This document shows positions 56,322 to 64,000 of a stretch of DNA of 64,000 nt, one piece after another (within the stretch, counting starts at the first letter, position 1; each line of letters starts with the position of its first letter). Origin of the DNA: Jiella avicenniae (lineage in GTDB: Bacteria > Pseudomonadota > Alphaproteobacteria > Rhizobiales > Rhizobiaceae); the NCBI RefSeq assembly GCF_021390325.1, contig NZ_JAJUWU010000007.1, forward strand, positions 62,001 to 126,000. Direction: 5' to 3'. The notes under the pieces are model-generated. The model made no database searches. It was not told the origin of the DNA and saw nothing but the letters and a program-made list of their open reading frames with translations. A program made the translations under genes and the position numbers.

Positions 56322-58442
56322 TCAGACGGCCTTGACCATCGCCTCGCGCGGCCAGTGGCGGACCTTTCGGCACATTTCGACGAATCTCGCCGCTTCGCTC
56401 GCCGCTCCGAGCTTCATGCAGCCCTCGTCCATGTCGGAGGCGATGCCGGCCTTTTCGAACAGCGGCATGGCTTCGGACGAGTAGGCGATGAACTTGCAGT
56501 GGGCGAAGGCGTCGGTGACGAAGTCCTTCGCGGTCGGTTCCTTGGCCAGCGTCTTCGCCCCTTCGGCCGACAGAAGTACCGCGACAGCGTCGAACAGGAC
56601 GGAGGGGCCGCCGTCGACCTTTTCGTCGCCCTTCACCATCGACCCGTCGGATGCCGTCACGCCGCCGATCATCGGGGCGACGATCTTGACCATCGCGCCT
56701 TCCGCCTCGGCGGCTTTCTTCAGCCCGCCGAGGAGGTCCGCGTCGACGCCGTCCGAGACGAGGACCCCGATCTTGCGGCCCTTGAAGCTCTCGGGGCCGT
56801 TGAGGAGGATCGAGAGGGCCGGGGACTTGGCGAGGTCCATCTTCGTCGGCATGGCCGCCGGAGCCGGTTCCGGCATCGCTTCGAGGCGGAGCCCCGTCGC
56901 CACTTTCTTGGCGAGGTCCTCGTCAATGTTGAGGAGATGCGAGACGACGCGGGCGCGGATCGCCGGGGTCTCGACCTTGGACAGTTCGAAGGTCAGCGCC
57001 AGCGCCATGTGGCCCTGCTCGACCTCGGTCTGGGAGACGTAGAACTGCCGCGCCTGGCTGTAGTGATCGGCGAAGCTTTCCGCACGGATGCGCCGCTTCT
57101 GGCCGCTCACCTCCTCGGGATGGCTCTTGAAGCCGCGCTCCGGATTCTCGCGCGGTCCGCCCATTTCGCCGCCCCAGGAGTTCGGCTCGTAGTTGGCCCG
57201 ACCCTTGGGATTGTGCATCGCCATGTGCCCGTCCTGCTGGAAGTTGCAGACCTTGGCATTGCGCGGCGCGTTGACGGGGATGTGGGTGAAGTTCGGCGAG
57301 CCGAGGCGCTTCAGCTGGGTGTCGAGATAGGAGAAGTTCCGGCCCTGCAGCAGCGGGTCGTTGGTGTGGTCGATGCCGGGCACGAGGTTCGCCGTATGGA
57401 AGGCGACCTGCTCGGTCTCGGCGAAGAAGTTGTCGACGCAGCGGTTCAGAACCATCTTCCCGACCCGCTTCACGGGGAGGATTTCCTCGGGGATGATCTT
57501 CGTGGCGTCGAGGATGTCGAAGTCGAACTTGTCGGCGAAATCCTCGTCGAAGAGCTGGAAGCCGAGCTCCCATTCCGGATAGTCGCCGGCCTGGATCGCG
57601 TCCCACATGTCGCGGCGGTGGAAGTCCGGGTCGGCGCCGTTGATCTTCAGCGCCTCGTTCCAGACCACCGACTGCATGCCCTGCTTGGGCTTCCAGTGGA
57701 ACTTCACGAAAGTCGACTTGCCCGCCGCATTGATGAAGCGGAAGGTGTGGATGCCGAAGCCTTCCATGAAGCGCAGCGAGCGCGGGATGGTGCGGTCCGA
57801 CATGATCCACATCACCATCGCCATCGCTTCCGGCGTCAGCGACATGTAGTCCCAGAAATTGTCGTGGGCGGTCTGCGCCTGCGGGAAGCCGCGGTCCGGC
57901 TCCTGCTTGGCGGCGTGGATCAGGTCGGGGAACTTGATGGCGTCCTGGATGAAGAAGATCGGGATGTTGTTCCCGACGATGTCCCAGTTGCCTTCCTTGG
58001 TGTAGAACTTCACCGCGAAGCCGCGCACGTCGCGGGCGAGATCGGGCGAGCCCTTGTTGCCGGCCACCGTCGAGAAGCGGACGAAGACCGGCGTCTGTTC
58101 GCCGGCGCGCTGGAAGAGATCGGCCGAGGTGATGTCCGACAGCGACTCGTAGGGCTCGAAATAGCCGTGGGCGCCGAAGCCTCGCGCATGGACGACGCGC
58201 TCGGGAATGCGCTCGTGGTCGAACTTGAAGATCTTTTCGCGGAAGTGCTGGTCTTCGAGCAGCGACGGGCCGCGCGGACCGGCCTTCAGTGTGTTCTGGT
58301 CGTCGGCGACGGGGATGCCCTGCTGCGTCGTCAGGGTCGGGACGTCACCGCCTGCGACCTGATGCACTTCGCCGCCCTGACCGCGCTGGAATTCGACGTC
58401 GCCGAATCTTTCCGTCGGCCGATTCTCGAAATCATTGGCCAT
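56322..58442 (-). CDS. katE: large-subunit catalase (HPII type)
   Basis: A 706-residue clade 2 haem catalase. [16 protein letters not shown] has the distal His, [20 protein letters not shown] and [13 protein letters not shown] follow, and [13 protein letters not shown] gives the proximal haem Tyr. The last 170 or so residues form the flavodoxin/GATase1-like domain of large catalases ([15 protein letters not shown]). It dismutates hydrogen peroxide in the cytoplasm. The ATG at 58442 has AAGGGG eight bases upstream; the upstream extension of the frame is in the promoter region. A possible EcfG-type promoter lies 68 bases upstream. Confidence 0.95.
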   Translation of the reverse strand: MANDFENRPTERFGDVEFQRGQGGEVHQVAGGDVPTLTTQQGIPVADDQNTLKAGPRGPSLLEDQHFREKIFKFDHERIPERVVHARGFGAHGYFEPYESLSDITSADLFQRAGEQTPVFVRFSTVAGNKGSPDLARDVRGFAVKFYTKEGNWDIVGNNIPIFFIQDAIKFPDLIHAAKQEPDRGFPQAQTAHDNFWDYMSLTPEAMAMVMWIMSDRTIPRSLRFMEGFGIHTFRFINAAGKSTFVKFHWKPKQGMQSVVWNEALKINGADPDFHRRDMWDAIQAGDYPEWELGFQLFDEDFADKFDFDILDATKIIPEEILPVKRVGKMVLNRCVDNFFAETEQVAFHTANLVPGIDHTNDPLLQGRNFSYLDTQLKRLGSPNFTHIPVNAPRNAKVCNFQQDGHMAMHNPKGRANYEPNSWGGEMGGPRENPERGFKSHPEEVSGQKRRIRAESFADHYSQARQFYVSQTEVEQGHMALALTFELSKVETPAIRARVVSHLLNIDEDLAKKVATGLRLEAMPEPAPAAMPTKMDLAKSPALSILLNGPESFKGRKIGVLVSDGVDADLLGGLKKAAEAEGAMVKIVAPMIGGVTASDGSMVKGDEKVDGGPSVLFDAVAVLLSAEGAKTLAKEPTAKDFVTDAFAHCKFIAYSSEAMPLFEKAGIASDMDEGCMKLGAASEAARFVEMCRKVRHWPREAMVKAV

Positions 58443-58509
58443 GTCTCTGCCCCTTCGCGATGTTCGTCTTGTGTCGCCCGTCCCGGCAGGGCGGACGTGT
58501 TTAGTCTGG

Positions 58510-58535
58510 AACTGTTCGAAGGGTGGGGCTGTTCC
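58510..58535 (-). promoter_or_regulatory. possible sigma-EcfG (general stress) promoter of katE
   Basis: On the minus strand GGAAC (58535-58531) is followed after 17 bases by AGTT (58513-58510), close to the alphaproteobacterial EcfG consensus GGAAC-N16/17-CGTT with one mismatch. katE is a classic general-stress target in this class. One match to a short pattern is weak evidence. Confidence 0.35.
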
Positions 58536-58674
58536 GGCTTGAAATGTTAAATCCGGTCCAGCTGCGATGGGTTGCAGGGGCTCTATCGATCGCGTCGGGC
58601 TGGAAAGTCCGGTTCCATAACGATTTTCGTTCACGCATGCGTCATCCGACCGTCGCCGGAATCTCGATGCAATT

Positions 58675-59070
58675 TTAGTTGGCCGCCTCTGCTTTGGTCT
58701 CGGCCTTCACCGGCGTCTGCATCGACGCGCCGAGATCGCCCGGCCGTGTGAGGTAGTCCGCCATGGTGAGGCCGAACAGGATGGCGAGCCACACGACCCC
58801 TGCGAGCCCGGCCAGCATCATCACCGCCATTGCGCTGCGCAGATGCATGAAGAAGGTCATGACGAGGGCCGCCATGACGAGGGCGATGGCGAGACAGGCG
58901 AGGATGGCAAGGCCGCCGAGGGCGCTCCAGAAGGCCACCAGGACCGACGTCGCGGTGAGGGCGAAGAGGGCGAGGAAGACGCCGAGTTCCGGCATCAGCG
59001 GCGGCAGGAGCGAGCGGCGGTCGGCGGCGGGCCGGTTCCCGTCTCTTCCGTGCTGGGTCGCGCGGCTCAT
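58675..59070 (-). CDS. cytochrome c oxidase subunit IV family protein
   Basis: A 131-residue membrane protein with three hydrophobic segments, the last two after [16 protein letters not shown], a motif typical of the prokaryotic COX4/CyoD-like small subunit. [24 protein letters not shown] is the first span region. It probably helps assemble or stabilise the oxidase. Its start overlaps the subunit III stop as ATGA, so it is the last gene of the oxidase operon. Sequence is poorly conserved in this family, so the call leans on context. Confidence 0.82.
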   Translation of the reverse strand: MSRATQHGRDGNRPAADRRSLLPPLMPELGVFLALFALTATSVLVAFWSALGGLAILACLAIALVMAALVMTFFMHLRSAMAVMMLAGLAGVVWLAILFGLTMADYLTRPGDLGASMQTPVKAETKAEAAN

Positions 59071-59741
59071 GTCGCCCGCCCCATCAGATAGAGCAGCGGC
59101 CAGATGAACAGCCACATCAGATCGACGAAGCCCCAGTAGAGCCCGGCGATGCGGATGCGGGAATTGTCGGTGAGCGAGAAGCTCCGGCGGACGGTCTGGA
59201 AGAGGATGATGCCCCAGGTGCCGAGACCGACGAGGATGTGGATCGCGTGCAGGCCGGTCATCGTCCAGTAGAGCGACCAGAAGAGCTTGGCCGGCGGCGC
59301 GGCGAGCGGGAATTCGGGGCTCGTCGGATAGAGATGGTGGTCGAGGTCGAGCCAGTATTCGTAGCCCTTGGCTCCGAGAAACACGAGGCCGAGGCCGATG
59401 GTGACGGCGATCAGCATCGTGACGCTCCGGCGCATGCCGGCGCCGGCCGCCTTCACCGCGAGCGCCGCCGTGAGGCCGCTGGTCAGAAGCAGGGCGGTGT
59501 TGATCGTGCCGATGACGATCTCGGTCTCGGCCGCAGCGTCGAGGAAGCCGTCCGGATAGAGCACGGCATAGACGAGATAGGCGGCGAAGAGCCCGCCGAA
59601 GAACAGGATCTCGGTCGCCAGGAAGATCCACAGGCCGAGATCGGCAGCCGCGTGCTGCTGGCGCAGATCGTGGAAGTGCGACGCGAGTGCCGGACTGCGA
59701 ATCGCACGGCCGGGCGTGGAAGGGGCGGCCGCCTCAGTCAT
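59067..59741 (-). CDS. coxC: cytochrome c oxidase subunit III
   Basis: A 224-residue subunit III with about five membrane spans. [63 protein letters not shown] and [21 protein letters not shown] are the family motifs; [10 protein letters not shown] carries conserved His residues. Subunit III supports proton uptake and stability of the catalytic core. It overlaps coxA by 8 bp. The short length, about 225 residues instead of 260-300, is usual for caa3-type enzymes that lack the first two spans. Confidence 0.93.
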   Translation of the reverse strand: MTEAAAPSTPGRAIRSPALASHFHDLRQQHAAADLGLWIFLATEILFFGGLFAAYLVYAVLYPDGFLDAAAETEIVIGTINTALLLTSGLTAALAVKAAGAGMRRSVTMLIAVTIGLGLVFLGAKGYEYWLDLDHHLYPTSPEFPLAAPPAKLFWSLYWTMTGLHAIHILVGLGTWGIILFQTVRRSFSLTDNSRIRIAGLYWGFVDLMWLFIWPLLYLMGRAT

Positions 59742-61404
59742 CTGACGGCTCCCGCCGCGGTTGCTGCGCCGGGTGATAGTCGTAGACGGAGCCTTCGATC
59801 TTCGGATTTGCGAGGAAGTTGTGCTTGGGCGGCGGCGAACCGGTCTGCCATTCGAGGCCCGACGCTCGCCAGGGATTGGACGGGGCTCGCTTGCCCCAGA
59901 TCAGCGACCAGACGAGATAGCCGAGCGGCATCAGATAGGCTGCCGCGAGGATGACGGCGCCTGCCGAGGACAGGACGTGCCAGACCTGGAAGGCGTCCGG
60001 ATAGGCGTGGTAGCGCCGCGGCATGCCGATGTTGCCGAGGATGTACTGTGGAAAGAAGGTCAGGTTGAAGCCGAAGAACATCAAGAGCGCGGCGATCTGC
60101 GCGGCGGTCTCGGGATAGAGCCGCCCGGTGATCTTCGGCCACCAGAAATGCAGGCCGGCGAAGAAGGCCGAGACCATGCCGCCGACCATGATGTAGTGGA
60201 AATGCGCGACGACGAAGTAGGTGTCGTGAAGATGCAGGTCGACCGGCACCGAGGCGAGGAACAGCCCGGTCAGCCCACCCATGGTGAACAGGCCGACGAA
60301 GCCCATCGCATAGAGCATCGAGGCCTCGAAGGTGATTTGGCCGCGATACATGGTGGCGATCCAGTTGAACACCTTGATCGCCGACGGCACGGCGACGATG
60401 AACGACAGGAAGGAGAAGGTGAGCGAGGCGTACATCGACTGCCCCGAGGTGAACATGTGGTGGCCCCAGACGAAGAAGCCGATCACCGCGATGGCGAGAA
60501 GCGCGTAGACCATCGCCGCATAGCCGAAGACCCGGCGACGCGAAAAGCAGGTGATGACCTCGGTGACGACGCCCATGCCCGGCAGGATCATGATGTAGAC
60601 CGCCGGATGGGAGTAGAACCAGAAGAGGTGCTGGAACAGGATCGGATCGCCGCCGCGGTTCGGATCGAAGATGCCGAGGCCGAGCAGGCGTTCCGTCACC
60701 AGCAGCGTCAGCACCATCGCGAGGACCGGCGTCGACAGGAGCATGATCAGGCTCGTCGCATAGATCGCCCAGACGAACAGCGGCATGCGGAACCAGCCCA
60801 TGCCGGGCGGGCGCATGGTGTGGACCGTGACGATCATGTTGACGCCGGTGGCGATCGTCGAAAAGCCCGAGATGAAGACGCCGATCGCCGTCAGCGAGAC
60901 ATGCGTGTTGGCAAAAGCGGTCGAATAGGGCGTGTAGAACGTCCAGCCGGTATCGACGCCCCCCGACAGCATCGCCCAGACGGCGAAGGTGCCGCCGAGG
61001 ATGTTGAGATACCAGGACAGGAGGTTGAGGCGCGGAAAGGCGAGGTCCTTGGCGCCGATCATCAGCGGCACGAGGAAGTTGCCGAGCACGGAGGGAATGA
61101 CCGGAACGAGGAAGAACCAGACCATCACCACGCCGTGCAGGGTGAAGACCTTGTTGTAGCCGTCGTCGGTGAGGAGGTCGCCGGCCGGGGTGAAGAGTTC
61201 CAGCCGGATCATCGTCGCCGCGGCGCCGCCGATGAAGAAGAACAGCGTCGTCGAGATCAGATAGAGGATGCCGATCCGCTTGTGGTCGGTCGTGGTCAGC
61301 CAGGACCAGATCGAGAAGCGCTCCCCGAGATAGCTTTCCTCCATCAGCCGACCGCCGGGCTTTTCGCCGTCGACGTCGACGTCTCTGTAGGGGATGTCGC
61401 TCAT
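59734..61404 (-). CDS. coxA: cytochrome c oxidase subunit I (A2-type)
   Basis: A 556-residue haem-copper oxidase core subunit with about 12 spans. THVSLTAIG near the haem a side, [17 protein letters not shown] with the cross-linked His-Tyr region and CuB ligand, WGHHMFTSG with two CuB His, and [17 protein letters not shown] with both haem ligands are all present. The Glu of the A1-type GHPEVY motif is replaced: YSHPAVY has Tyr-Ser before HP, the mark of the A2 subtype. It lies ten bases after coxB. Confidence 0.96.
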   Translation of the reverse strand: MSDIPYRDVDVDGEKPGGRLMEESYLGERFSIWSWLTTTDHKRIGILYLISTTLFFFIGGAAATMIRLELFTPAGDLLTDDGYNKVFTLHGVVMVWFFLVPVIPSVLGNFLVPLMIGAKDLAFPRLNLLSWYLNILGGTFAVWAMLSGGVDTGWTFYTPYSTAFANTHVSLTAIGVFISGFSTIATGVNMIVTVHTMRPPGMGWFRMPLFVWAIYATSLIMLLSTPVLAMVLTLLVTERLLGLGIFDPNRGGDPILFQHLFWFYSHPAVYIMILPGMGVVTEVITCFSRRRVFGYAAMVYALLAIAVIGFFVWGHHMFTSGQSMYASLTFSFLSFIVAVPSAIKVFNWIATMYRGQITFEASMLYAMGFVGLFTMGGLTGLFLASVPVDLHLHDTYFVVAHFHYIMVGGMVSAFFAGLHFWWPKITGRLYPETAAQIAALLMFFGFNLTFFPQYILGNIGMPRRYHAYPDAFQVWHVLSSAGAVILAAAYLMPLGYLVWSLIWGKRAPSNPWRASGLEWQTGSPPPKHNFLANPKIEGSVYDYHPAQQPRREPSDD

Positions 61405-61414
61405 CGTTCTGCCC

Positions 61415-62359
61415 TCATCGGGCCGTCTCCGTCACGGCGAGGCTGCGGATATAGGCGGTGAGGCTCACCAACTCGCCCTCGGTCAGGGCGCCTGCGAAGC
61501 TCGGCATGATCGGCGCGAAGCCGGCGACGACGTCGCGCTTCGGCTGCAGGATCGAGTCGCGGACGTAGTCGTCGTCGGCGGTCACCACGCGGCCGTCCGA
61601 CAGCGGAACCTTTGACCCGTAGACGCCCGCGAGCCGCGGAGCCCGGACCTGCGACGAACCGTAGTGGCAGCCGGCGCAGCCCTTGGAAACGAACAGCTTC
61701 TTGCCGTCTTCCTCGAGATCGTCGCCTTCGGGCTGACGGGTCAGCCAGTCGGCATAGTCTTCTTTCGCCATCACCACGACACGGCCGATCATCGCCGAAT
61801 GCTGGGTGCCGCAATATTCGGCGCAGAACAGCCGGTAGGTGCCGGTCTTCTCGGTGTGGAAGCGCATGCGGGTGGTATGCCCCGGCACGACGTCCTGCTT
61901 CAGCCGGAAGGCCGGGACGTAGAAGGAATGGATGACGTCCTGGCTGTTGAGGACGAGTTCGATCGTCTCTCCGGCCGGGACGTGCAGCTCGTTGATCTCG
62001 CGCTGACCGCCGGGATGCTCGGCCTTCCACATCCACTGCTTGCCGACGACGTGTATCTCCATCGACCTGGCGGGCGGCACGGCGAGGGCGAAGTCCTGCG
62101 AGGCGGCCCAGGCGAAGATCGCGACGAACAGGCCGACCGTGGCGAGCGTCCAGACCGTTTCGAGTTCGCGGGAGAACCAGTTCGGCAGCCGGCTTCGGCC
62201 GGCCTTGGAGCCGCGGCGGAAACGCACGGCGAAGAGACCGAGGAGGCTCGCCACCAGCAGCGTGATCAGCCCGGAGATGACCAGAAGGCCGACGAGCTTG
62301 CCGTCGGTCGAGACGGCCGCCGAGGTGGCGGCGGGCAGGACGAGTTCGACTTCACCCAT
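61415..62359 (-). CDS. coxB: cytochrome c oxidase subunit II with fused cytochrome c domain
   Basis: A 314-residue subunit II. Two spans (about 22-46 and 70-88) precede the cupredoxin domain, whose CuA ligands H144, C179, E181, C183, H187 and M190 are in DVIHSF and [14 protein letters not shown]-terminal class I cytochrome c domain has the haem site CAGCH at 228-232 and a distal Met in APIMPSF. The fusion defines a caa3-type oxidase, which can take electrons without a separate soluble cytochrome c. It overlaps the SCO-like gene by 8 bp. Confidence 0.96.
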   Translation of the reverse strand: MGEVELVLPAATSAAVSTDGKLVGLLVISGLITLLVASLLGLFAVRFRRGSKAGRSRLPNWFSRELETVWTLATVGLFVAIFAWAASQDFALAVPPARSMEIHVVGKQWMWKAEHPGGQREINELHVPAGETIELVLNSQDVIHSFYVPAFRLKQDVVPGHTTRMRFHTEKTGTYRLFCAEYCGTQHSAMIGRVVVMAKEDYADWLTRQPEGDDLEEDGKKLFVSKGCAGCHYGSSQVRAPRLAGVYGSKVPLSDGRVVTADDDYVRDSILQPKRDVVAGFAPIMPSFAGALTEGELVSLTAYIRSLAVTETAR

Positions 62360-63191
62360 GGCGGCCTCCGGGAACCGGCCGCTGTGGCCGGCCCGCCTCC
62401 CTGCGGCGCTCGCGCAAAAGCATGAAGCCGACGAAGCCGGCCGCGGCGGCGGCCGTGCCCGAGCATCCGATCATCAGGATTTTGTCGATCAGCGGCTTGT
62501 AGCGGCCGGTCTCGGCATCCCAGCCGTAGCAGGAGAGGATCGCCCGCTCGACGAAGCTGCCGGCGGTGCCGTCGGAGGCCTCGATCAGCGCCGAGCGCAG
62601 CGTGTCCGGTTCGAGGGAGACGAGATCGAGGGTGCGCAGGATGCGGCCCTTCGTATCGACGAGAAGCGCGCCGGCCGGATGGGCGAACTGGTCGTGCTCT
62701 GCGTCGTAGACGGTCCTGAGGCCGGCCGATTCCACGACACGCGCCGTCGTCGCCGGATCGGCGGTGACGATCGCGCTTCTTCCGAGCGTCGCCGCTTCCG
62801 CGTTGCGGGCGAGCCAGGCGTCCCTGTCCGCCGCCGTGTCGCGCGCGTCGAAGCCGACGACGAGGGTGCGGTGGTCGAGCCCGCCGCCGTCGGTCAGAGC
62901 CCTTTCCGAGCCTGCGAGGACGTTGGCAGCGACGCCGCAGATCGTCGTGCAGGTGAAGTCGACGAAGGCGACGAGGCCGGGCCGGCCGCCGAGCCGGGCG
63001 CCGAGCGTGCGGATCTCGCCGGTCGCATCGCTCAGCCGCGCATCGAGCGGCAGGGCAGCGCCGGAGACCGGGAAGAAACCGACCGACGAAAGTTCGTCGC
63101 GGGTGAGGCCCGCGACGGCCGGCGCGCAGGCGAAGCCCGACAGGGCAACGGCGGCGATCAGGGCGGACACCTTGCGAAGGCGGCAGGTCAT
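62352..63191 (-). CDS. SCO1/SenC/PrrC-family copper chaperone, with C-terminal membrane anchor
   Basis: A 279-residue protein with a signal peptide (about 1-27, ending AVAG), a thioredoxin-fold SCO domain and a C-terminal span (about 245-265). The copper site is CTTIC (CxxxC) plus the His in DQFAHPAGALLVD. SCO proteins deliver copper to CuA of subunit II, matching its place just upstream of coxB. Typical SCO proteins have only an N-terminal anchor; the added C-terminal span is a variation seen in oxidase operons. It overlaps the upstream gene as ATGA. Confidence 0.9.
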   Translation of the reverse strand: MTCRLRKVSALIAAVALSGFACAPAVAGLTRDELSSVGFFPVSGAALPLDARLSDATGEIRTLGARLGGRPGLVAFVDFTCTTICGVAANVLAGSERALTDGGGLDHRTLVVGFDARDTAADRDAWLARNAEAATLGRSAIVTADPATTARVVESAGLRTVYDAEHDQFAHPAGALLVDTKGRILRTLDLVSLEPDTLRSALIEASDGTAGSFVERAILSCYGWDAETGRYKPLIDKILMIGCSGTAAAAAGFVGFMLLRERRREAGRPQRPVPGGRHG

Positions 63192-63769
63192 CGTTCGACC
63201 CCCGAATTTTCTTTCGGCGGCGGCTGGTAGTTCGGCGTTCCGTCGAAGGCGCCGGAGGGAACGCGTATCTGCTCGCCGGCCAGGCCGGGTTCGTCGGGCG
63301 GGGGCGCGCCCTCGATCTCCGGGCTCATCACCCCGGTACGCGCACCCGCATCGAAGGCGATGCCGCCGGACGGACGCTGCGCCGTCTGGGCGCGCATGGC
63401 TCTGAGGCCGGCACCGTCGGGCACCGCGCCCTGCGGCAGCAGCGGCGCGTAAGGGTCAGGCCGGGCGGCGACGAGCCGCATCGCCGCGTCGATCGGGATT
63501 TTCGCCACTTGCGTCAGTTGCGCCTCGCCGCTCGCGTTCGAGCGCTGGAGATCGACCGTCGGCACGACCTGCAGGCGGGGTTGCGGGAAATCCCTCACGG
63601 CCTGCGACGTCATGTCGTTCGGCAGATTGCCGAGCATGAACCAGAAGGCGAAGGCGAGGAGGCCCATGACGATGACGGCGATCGCGAAGGCGAGGGCGAC
63701 GGCTCCGACGATCGGACGGGCCGAGACGTCCGGGCTGAGCTGTTCGGGCGTCGGGGCTTCGCCGCTCAT
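63188..63769 (-). CDS. single-span membrane protein of the oxidase operon, function unknown
   Basis: A 193-residue protein that I do not recognise. One strong span (about 22-49, VGAVALAFAIAVIVMGLLAF) leaves a short cytosolic N-terminus and a roughly 140-residue Pro/Ala/Gly-rich outer part without Cys or obvious metal ligands. ATGA overlaps on both sides place it in the oxidase operon, between a membrane gene and the SCO-like gene. A role in oxidase assembly is inferred only from position. Confidence 0.75.
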   Translation of the reverse strand: MSGEAPTPEQLSPDVSARPIVGAVALAFAIAVIVMGLLAFAFWFMLGNLPNDMTSQAVRDFPQPRLQVVPTVDLQRSNASGEAQLTQVAKIPIDAAMRLVAARPDPYAPLLPQGAVPDGAGLRAMRAQTAQRPSGGIAFDAGARTGVMSPEIEGAPPPDEPGLAGEQIRVPSGAFDGTPNYQPPPKENSGVER

Positions 63770-64000
63770 CGCAGGGCCTCCCGGTTCTCTCGGCCGGCCG
63801 ACGGCGATCGGGCCGCGAGAGCCCTGACGGTGAGGGCGAGCATCAGGCCGATGGCGCCAACGATGGCGACGAGACAGGCGAGAGTGCTCGCCGCGTCGCG
63901 GAAGGGCGGGGCGAATTCGAAGATCAGAAACAGCGCGAGGAAGGCGAGCGCGCAGTCGGCGGCGATCTTCGTATAGGCGGCATCGCGGCGGAGCGCCGTG
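63766..64000 (-). CDS. membrane protein, C-terminal part (5' end beyond window)
   Basis: An open frame enters from the right edge and ends at TGA (63768-63766). The visible 77 residues contain two hydrophobic segments, CALAFLALFLIFEFAPP-like and LACLVAIVGAIGLMLALTV, then a short Arg-rich tail. Its stop overlaps the next gene's start as ATGA, so it belongs to the oxidase operon. The family cannot be named from this fragment. Confidence 0.65.
   Translation of the reverse strand, partial: TALRRDAAYTKIAADCALAFLALFLIFEFAPPFRDAASTLACLVAIVGAIGLMLALTVRALAARSPSAGRENREALR

Noticed and set aside
56127-58550. 807-codon plus-strand frame opposite katE
   Set aside because: Antisense shadow of the catalase gene; it also reads through the katE terminator and promoter region.

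Overview
The window looks like chromosome of a pigmented, high-GC alphaproteobacterium of the order Rhizobiales (Hyphomicrobiales). The evidence is gene content and order: a Calvin-cycle operon in the order known from Sinorhizobium (cbbR / cbbF-P-T-A-L-S-X-E), an alphaproteobacterial tsaD-gpsA-YciI-EVE run divergent from hemC-hemD-Mic60-HemY, and the alphaproteobacterial mutY / DUF721 / DsbA neighbourhood. A zeaxanthin-glucoside carotenoid cluster beside a red-type RuBisCO operon would fit a yellow or orange member of the Aurantimonadaceae or a relative; that family placement is inference. No rRNA, tRNA, CRISPR array, insertion sequence or prophage was recognised. Genes are dense, often with 4-14 bp overlaps.

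Layout. 1-2.7 kb: the tail of an unidentified gene, a HerA-type ATPase and a DUF2585 membrane protein. 2.7-10.7 kb: carotenoid cluster crtX-crtY-crtI-crtB (+), crtE-crtZ (-) and a type 2 isopentenyl-diphosphate isomerase (+). These take C5 units to GGPP, phytoene, lycopene, beta-carotene, zeaxanthin and probably zeaxanthin glucosides. 10.8-21.1 kb: Calvin-cycle cluster with divergent cbbR. Its cbbR-cbbF gap has LysR/CbbR-type half-sites, and three of its gene junctions carry strong potential RNA hairpins. 21.1-22.1 kb: a small DUF3072 gene and a roughly 700-bp non-coding stretch holding a perfect 36-bp inverted repeat made of REP-like units. 22.1-31.2 kb: EVE, YciI, gpsA, tsaD (-) and hemC, hemD, Mic60-like, HemY-like, TerB-like (+).

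31.3-44 kb: housekeeping and metabolic genes (GATase, aroQ, a FemAB/BioF2-like acyltransferase, DUF924, TusA-like, CobW-type GTPase, penicillin-binding D,D-carboxypeptidase, M20 amidohydrolase, argB, a histidine phosphatase, vapBC, prpE). 44-47.7 kb: a possible signalling module, with a KaiC-like double ATPase plus a single-domain response regulator divergent from a GAF-PAS-HWE histidine kinase. 47.7-51.2 kb: HAD hydrolase, mutY, DUF721 and a DsbA-like protein. 51.5-58.5 kb: a PPDK-family protein with a diverged ATP-grasp half, an SLC13 transporter and a large catalase (katE) with a clear terminator and a possible EcfG-type promoter. 58.7-64 kb: an operon for an A2-type caa3 cytochrome c oxidase with an SCO-like copper chaperone, running off the right edge.

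Most of the window is recognisable core or well-known metabolic DNA. The points most worth a second look are the serial hairpins in the cbb operon, the KaiC/REC/HWE-kinase neighbourhood without kaiA or kaiB, the diverged PPDK, the crtB/crtZ tail-to-tail overlap, and the REP-like inverted pair.
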